A stretch of 35,820 bases of DNA, taken from contig FTLJ01000632.1 in assembly GCA_900155495.1 (NCBI GenBank), positions 1 through 35,820 of the forward strand. The letters run 5' to 3'. Below the pieces are notes generated by a model. The model was given only the letters and a program-made list of their open reading frames with translations, ran no database searches and was not told where the DNA came from. The translations under genes were made by a program, and so were the position numbers. Positions 30,271-35,820 of this stretch are shown here, one piece after another. The stretch comes from Porogramme epimiltina (lineage: Eukaryota > Basidiomycota > Agaricomycetes > Polyporales > Polyporaceae). The first letter of the stretch is position 1, and each line of letters opens with the position of its first letter.

Positions 30271-32071
30271 ATGGAATGTACGTACTAGTGTTGCGAGCAT
30301 TAGTCCTCAGGCACCTCTATAAATTGTATGTAACTGATATTGTGAACCACTTTTAGCCGCCGCGCCTGCTAGACACTCCACATCATATCACACTCCCGTC
30401 CATCACGTTCTATCTGTTCCAGAACTCCTCAATCTCATATTCTCTTACCTGGATCGCAAAGACCATGCTAGAAACATCCTGGTCTGTAAAAAGTGGTCGG
30501 AGGTCGCCCTCGATATCCTGTGGCATGACGTTGAAGACCTGCGTCGCGGCTTCCGAGTACTAGCCCCTCTTGTCGCCACTCAAGAGGTCCCCCTATGGGC
30601 ACAGGACATTATGAGGATGCCGCTGGTGAGAGGATTTTCGTCATCTCCCTATATATAAACACTGACTTTTGTGACAAAGCGCTTTGCACGGGGGCTAAAG
30701 CCTAGCGACTGGAAGCGCTTCATGCGCTATGCCCCTCGCGTTCGGACTCTCAGCGTGCGTTCGCCCGTCATCGACATGAAACTAGACGCATCGTATATAT
30801 TCGATGAAATTTCTAAAACTTGCCCCACGGCACACATATTCCCGCGGCTGTCCTCGCTCACGTGGGACTGTACTAGGGCAAGCGACCTACGATTCTCGCT
30901 TATGTGCATGCGTCAGGACATCAAGGAATTTGCTGTGAAGCTCCCATCTCTGCCCCCCTTCTTCTTTAAAGAGATCGCACTCCGGATGCCGAAGCTCACC
31001 GTCCTCGATCTTCGTTTCAAGTTCTCAGTGAAGACAATTGAAGACGACCTGTGCTGGCTCGTTGATGCCCTCCCCAGATTGCAGAAGATCATAGTCCCCA
31101 AGTACACGCTGACGAGCAAGGTGATGAAGGCACTCTCGCGGAAGGAGCACCTCGGCGTCCTTCAATTTGAATACCTCACGCACCAAGGGGCGGGCAGCGT
31201 GGAAGACATTCTCGATTGGGCCCCTACGCTCGAAGACCACGCCTTCCCCGCACTTTACAGTCTCAATCTCAACATCCAACTCCACCAGATGATTGGCTTT
31301 ATGCATGTCCCGTTCTTCCCTGGCCACATTCGCCTCATCCACCTGCACCTCACCCATCCCGGAACCCCCGCGCAGCTACAGGCGTTCTTAACTACAGCCG
31401 CAGGCGCCCTCCCCTGCCTCACAGATCTCATCCTCAAATTCGTTGGTGAACCAACCCCTTTCGTTTTCCACGCAAATCCATCCTCTACCGACGAAGAGCG
31501 CGTTACATGGGACACCCTCCGCCCCGTCCTTCGTTTCCAATGCCTCGTTGCTTTCGAGGTCCGGTGGCATTCCGCCCTCGCACTCACCGAAGACGACCTC
31601 GCGGAGCTCGCGCAGAGCTGGCCAACGCTGGAACGCCTCACCCTCATGTGCGAACTGCCCACCGCCTGCCCTCCCCCGCTCACGCTGCGCGTCCTGCTCC
31701 CCTTCGCACGGCACTGCCCGCGCCTGCGACAGCTCGGCCTGCACCTCTCCGCAGACACCCCGAACCTCGACAGTGTCCTTACGCCCTTCAATTTCCCCCA
31801 CCTCCAGCGGCTCGAATTCGGTCTCTCGCACATCGCCGCCGCGCATCAGCTTCAGGCCGGGTGTTTCCTCCAACGCCTCGTCCCCGCGTCCATTGGTTTC
31901 GACATGGGAACGCCCTGGGACACAAGCGTTCGCAAGTTGAGGATCGTGCCCGCGACAGATGCGGATCGCCGCGCGCTCGATAAGCTGCTCGCTACTAGGA
32001 TGATGTGGTGCATGGAATGGTGCAAGACGCTTGTGTTAGCTAGGCCACACAAGCCCAGAGGCACGCTCTAG
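30271..32071 (+). CDS. F-box protein with LRR-like middle (copy B, C-terminally shortened)
   Basis: Paralogue of the gene in unit A. Exons 30271-30277 (ATGGAAT), 30357-30625 and 30680-32071 give 555 residues. The F-box reads HHVLSVPELLNLIFSYLDR and ILVCKKWSEVALDILWHDVED. The Leu-rich middle aligns along its length, for example KLTVLDLRFKF and QLGLHLSADTPNL. Near the end a deletion and sequence changes replace the acidic loop of copy A, and a stop cuts off the coiled coil. The open frame is otherwise intact over 460 codons despite considerable divergence, which argues for selection on the protein. It may still bind Skp1 through the F-box but lacks the C-terminal oligomerisation or targeting helix. 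Confidence 0.82.
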
Positions 32072-32165
32072 CGCGAGGGGAGGATCTCCGCGTGCGGTGC
32101 CGCGTGCTCGAGGAGCGGCTGTGCCTCGGCCAGGCGGGTGCGATGGTCGACAGCGTGGGCGCCCG
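32072..32165 (+). other. Untranslated remnant of the coiled-coil coding end of copy B
   Basis: Directly after the copy B stop the DNA (GAGGATCTCCGCGTGCGGTG and onward) is almost identical to the coiled-coil codons of copy A at 28237-28312. It now lies outside the reading frame and shows where copy B was shortened. Confidence 0.75.
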
Positions 32166-32333
32166 CGCCGCAGCGTGGATGTGGCTTCGCGTGCGAGGCT
32201 GGCGTGTGGGGTTGGTGCTGATGTCTCCGTCCAGTGCGGTCTTGTATATTAGGTCTCCGGCTTCTTGTTTATCGCCCGTTTATCTGACCGTGTACCGGCT
32301 CAAGCTTTGTGGGGTAGTTGTGATTGGCCAGCG

Positions 32334-32335
32334 NN
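32334..32335. other. Assembly gap (two N)
   Basis: In unit A the sequences flanking this point (CCAGCG and GCGTCCGCG) are separated by 86 bp (28512-28597). The gap therefore probably hides a stretch of about that size, or marks a true deletion. Confidence 0.95.
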
Positions 32336-32444
32336 GCGTCCGCGCTTCCGTTTCACGTTTGGTGGCAGACAGCACCCCGGCTCCGCCATTCGCGTAGCTT
32401 CAGTGACGAGAGCTGACGCACGGTCCACCCTTTTCGCCGCCGCC

Positions 32445-34022
32445 GGTGGATAAGGCTCGTCGCTCAGGACCGCTCTAGGCTCTCCGACCCCGTCCCCATA
32501 AACTTTGCAATACGCCGTTCGGGTATTAACGCATCCCTGCGGTAAGTCCCCGGCTTCTTCGAGATACGGACGGGATTGTTGACCGGAACTGTAATCTCCG
32601 CCTTGTTGGCGTGCCCAGTAACGCCGCGCAGACCGCCTCGATCCCCGCGCCCGCTGCGGTCTCCCGTCGCCCACAGGCCGTAAAGATCCCGCGCGGGCGC
32701 ACGCAGCCACCCTTGATTCGAGGCGGTGGGAGAACGCTCCCGGGGGGCGCTGGCGCTCCGCACGAGGCGCCGAAAGCGGGCATCGTCGCGTTTCTCGAGT
32801 CCACATATCACGGCGAAGGCGACACCATTGATATGACGCGCGCGATGCCCCCTCTATCAGCGCGCGCGGTTTACAAAGAGGCCGGGCGATGAAGACCGGT
32901 CGATGGCCGGAGCCCGGGGTGCACACAGGACCCCAGGCAGGGCGCACCTCGCGCATTCATGAGATGCCGAGGCGCACCCCGAGCGGTGCGCCCCTGCCGG
33001 GCCCGCTTCCAGAAACTGGCACTCTATCTAATCCGACGCATCAGATTCATGCCTCGGGCACGCGCATCGATGGGCAGGGGTTTAGTAGCCATGTGGCGCT
33101 CAGAATCTGTGAGGCCGGGGCGCTAGCTCCCTTCTGCTTCGTCCCGCCTCGGGCGGGGGCGCGCGGCGCGCCCGACGCTCGGGGACATCGCCTCGTATCT
33201 CCATGCGGTCGGCCTTCCACGACATCTGTTTGCAGAGTATGCGGCATATTCGAAGTGGAACGCAACCAGGGGCCGGCCGAGACCGCAACGCCTTACGCAG
33301 ATAGGACGGCAGTTCCTCGCGCTCGACCTCGCCCTCGTCTGACGCGCTAGGACTTCCGAGGATGGCGGCCCGTGCATGGGGACGCGTATGGCACCCGCGC
33401 ACACCCACTGGCCGCACGACCGCACGGAGCCGACCCGGTCAGACAGGGTTAGCCCGCCCTGGGCTCGGCCAACGGAATATTGCCGGCATTTACGAGGCTC
33501 GCCGGGCGCAATGTATCGCGCGCCACTCCCTCGCCTAAATCGAACGTTATTTACGCGAGGCGGCCAATGCAATGCGGTCATCGCCGCATCCACCATCAGA
33601 GGAGACTAGGGATGCGCCGCGGTTCCTCGCCGCGCGCAGCGGCCCACGGCGGGTGCCCGCCCCTCCCCTCTCGGCGCGCCCGACTCACGGCGCGGAGCGG
33701 GGGCGCCTCGTGTGGGCCACGGCGCCGTCGGGTATGCTGACGGCGCGGGCGCCACTTGCCCATGTACTCCTTGTACTGTCACACTATTTACAGCACTACT
33801 GATAGGTCCTCCTGTATCTTAGGCCCCTCTAAGGCTCCTAATCTTACGCCAGGTCACCAATGGTGATCATAAAGAGAAAATGCGGGCAGTTTAAGAGACC
33901 CAAGCAACTGCGAACAAAGGGCCCATCCTTCAGCCTGGGGATGGCGAGGGCGACGGTGTGATGGGGGCACGATACGGAAACGTTGCGACTACCGTGACAG
34001 TATGGCCACCATCTCCTCCTAA
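32445..34022. other. GC-rich region with protein-like fragments, no supported gene
   Basis: Starts where the segmental duplication ends. Several short frames look protein-like without forming a gene. Minus strand near 32464-32600 reads AEITVPVNNPVRISKKPGTY and ends FMGTGSESLERS. Plus strand near 32770-32892 reads KAGIVAFLESTYHGEGDTID. Plus strand 33127-33341 reads GDIASYLHAVGLPRHLFAEY onward to FLALDLALV, with a stop upstream and no ATG. None was recognised. Decayed gene or mobile element fragments are the simplest explanation. 33341-34022 shows nothing I can support. Confidence 0.4.
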
Positions 34023-34173
34023 TTAGATGTCAACTGAGCCCGATTTCTCACCCGGATGATCCTTCAGACTTTGTAAATTGCTGAAAAGCTCATAGGTGAG
34101 GCCATACTCGAGAATGGAAGATTTCGGCCCCAAATTGTGCTTGGGTAATACAGTAATATAGACACCTCTAAGC
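34023..34173 (-). other. Possible orphan terminal exon
   Basis: A minus-strand frame after an acceptor-like CTGCTTAG reads GVYITVLPKHNLGPKSSILE, continues YGLTYELFSNLQSLKDHPG and ends in a stop. Base composition is lower in GC than the surroundings and the frame looks like real protein. No matching upstream exon was found and the family is unknown, so this may be a gene fragment. Confidence 0.25.
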
Positions 34174-35670
34174 AGAGATGCGCGCGAGCGAGTTGAAACA
34201 GTGGTACGCGCACCCTGAGAATACTTGTGCAGAGAGGCCACGGAGAGCATACGTGCCCGCTCCCCGGCGCGCGGCCTACGGGGCGCCTCGCGTGGGCCGC
34301 GGCGCTGTTGGGAGGCCCCAACGTGTTTATGGCGTGCGTGTTTGCGCCGGGCTTGGCCTTGGCGGGGCGGGCGACCCTGCACGGCGCGGCGGGGTCCCGC
34401 GCGCGTAGCGGAGGCTGGGCGGGGGAGGCCCGAGGGTGCGAGGTTCCGTCATTGTCATTGTCAATGCCCCCGCGGGCTGCCGGAACGGGACAGATCCTCG
34501 TGCACGCTGTCGGCTACTGCGCGCGTCGCTTCGCACACGGAAGATGGGAGAGGGGCAAATGGATGCGCGCCGTCCTGGCGGGCGAGCAAAGTTGTAAGGG
34601 GAGCGGTGAGAGTTTGATTACCCGGGCGGTTCTGGACGCGCTGTGCCCCGGTTCTGTTCTGTTGGGTGTTCTGTTGGGTTGGCGGTTGTGGCCTAGCGCG
34701 GATGGCGCGAGAGGAGGGACACGAGGGGACACGAGGCTGGGCGGATTGCCTGCGATCAGGCGTCGTGGGCTTGATTAGTCGGCAGAAAGTTCACACCGGT
34801 CACTTATTTTGAGTTGCCGTCGACACGCTCGTTCTCCGTTGTTGTTCCAGCAGAGTGCGCAGGATACGCCGCGCGGGGAATGGAGGAGGCGGAGGAGACG
34901 TAACGAGGCTCGGGGCGCGTGTGCTCCTGTGAGGGACGCTGGGCGCGCTCACGGGGGCCAAACGGGCGTGGCTGGCGTGGCCGGATGCAGCCAGCTGGGT
35001 GATTGGGCCTCCCAGGGGGGCCCGGTGACCTGGCGAGACGTCCGATGTTCTCGGGCGAGTGCCCGAGCGATAGCCGACCCGTGTATGTCATCGCCCGGGC
35101 CGAGCGTCTACTCTGGACGCGTCTCGAGCGGGGCGCAGATCCCAGCGGCGGCCTGTCTGGGACATCGGGGCGGTCAAAAGCAGGCTGCGGGCGACATGGG
35201 GGCGGTCGACGGGGGGCGCAGGCCGGTTTTGGGGCGAGCAGCACCAAACGGCTGCTGAGGACGGACGCCGGCGTGGCGGGGCCGGTCCCTGTTTGAAAGC
35301 CGGGAGTTGAATGCCGGGCGCCTGATTCCCCACGCGATCGAAGAGTGATCGCGCCGGTCTTCATCTTTTTTAATTTTCGCCGGCTTTCTTTTTCGTCGAG
35401 AGCGACAGGAGAGGGCGACTGGGTGGAGCGCCACTGCCAGCACGCGCCAGGCCGCCTCCTCCTCTCGCTTCTCGCCTCTCGCCTCCGCCCCCGCCCCGAC
35501 CGCCCGTGCACGCCCACGCGCCCGCGACCCAGCCCCGCCCAGCCGTGACGCCTGCTCCGGCACGCCGAGTCACATGGGAAAAACCCTCCGCTGCCCGCCA
35601 GATCTCGATCAGGGCCGGGGGGGATCCGGGGTCTTATCGGTTTCTGTATGATGCTGGCCGACAATGCGAG
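34174..35670. other. GC-rich non-coding region
   Basis: Long open frames on both strands arise from high GC content and have low-complexity composition. A ~29-bp segment at 34280-34308 resembles 33702-33730 (GGGGCGCCTCG, GTGGGCC, CGGCGC). Short tandem motifs such as GTTCTGTT(GGGT) and GGGGACACGAGG occur at 34650-34740. No gene supported. Confidence 0.4.
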
Positions 35671-35678
35671 GTATATAT
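35671..35678 (+). promoter_or_regulatory. TATA box of a gene to the right of the window
   Basis: GTATATAT followed by a CT-rich tract from ~35700 to the window edge is the usual layout of a fungal core promoter. The gene it would serve starts beyond the window. Confidence 0.45.
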
Positions 35679-35747
35679 GTCCGCCCTTGGCATTCGCATC
35701 CCTTTCCTGATCCCTCCTCCGCCCCCACACGCGCCCACATCCCTCCC

Positions 35748-35750
<3 letters not shown>

Positions 35751-35790
<40 letters not shown>
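35751..35790. repeat. Poly-C homopolymer, 40 nt
   Basis: Forty uninterrupted C residues inside a pyrimidine-rich stretch. The complementary strand is poly-G. It lies ~75-115 bp after the TATA box, where a 5' leader would be expected. Its length may be affected by sequencing or assembly. Confidence 0.95.
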
Positions 35791-35793
<3 letters not shown>

Positions 35794-35820
35794 CCCACCC
35801 CTCCCCTCTTCCCCCCTCAC

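Larger units (their letters stand above)
28706..32444. repeat. Segmental tandem duplication, unit B
   Basis: Direct copy of 24821-28705, with an assembly gap at 32334-32335. Genes in this unit are more damaged: the esterase part is truncated and lacks its nucleophile, the tRNA has lost pairing, and the F-box gene has lost its coiled-coil end. Unit A is therefore the likely functional source. Confidence 0.88.

Noticed and set aside
34804..35820. 338-codon minus-strand ORF starting in poly-Gly
   Set aside because: It is the complement of the poly-C run and GC-rich DNA; composition is low-complexity and it overlaps a plus-strand promoter.
1..35820. CRISPR arrays, bacterial operons or phage features
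   Set aside because: No regularly spaced short repeats. Intron-rich genes show a eukaryotic nuclear sequence.

Overview
The window looks like nuclear DNA of a basidiomycete fungus, probably an Agaricomycete. Genes are split by many short introns (about 50-65 bp, GTNNGT donors, CTNAY branch points, CAG/TAG acceptors), there are F-box proteins of the mushroom type, an intron-containing tRNA, and GC-rich codon use. I rebuilt all gene models by hand from splice sites, reading frame and comparison between copies inside the window. No database was consulted.

Layout. (1) 1-2968, minus strand: 5' part of an MFS sugar transporter, with one 1.7-kb intron that carries two copies of a ~365-bp repeat. 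(2) 5204-11175, plus strand: three genes of a four-exon family called here F1 (hydrophobic segment followed by coiled coil), one three-exon gene of a second unrecognised family called F2, and a relic of a further F1 gene. (3) 11720-15590, plus strand: an 18-exon phospholipase D with two HKD motifs. (4) 15716-23752: three more F2 genes (minus) alternating with three more F1 genes. (5) 24133-32444: a tandem segmental duplication. The first unit holds the 5' half of a GDSL/CE16-type esterase (whose 3' half lies just outside it), tRNA-Thr(AGT) and an F-box gene; the second holds a broken esterase copy, a decayed tRNA and a shortened F-box paralogue. (6) 32445-35820: GC-rich sequence with no gene I can support, ending in a TATA-box promoter and a 40-nt poly-C run.

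The main result is the F1/F2 array: six intact F1 genes plus a relic, intermixed with four F2 genes in about 19 kb. Within each family the exon number and intron phases are the same in every copy (F1: four exons, phases 1-0-0; F2: three exons, phases 2-1), while the proteins are strongly diverged. Two F2/F1 pairs are divergently transcribed from ~0.5-kb intergenic regions. Three F1 promoters share a CGG-N6-CCG inverted repeat upstream of a CCATATNNGG box, and a fourth has the box alone. This is what a fast-evolving, co-selected gene pair would look like (for example effector and partner, or recognition and execution), but that function is inference.
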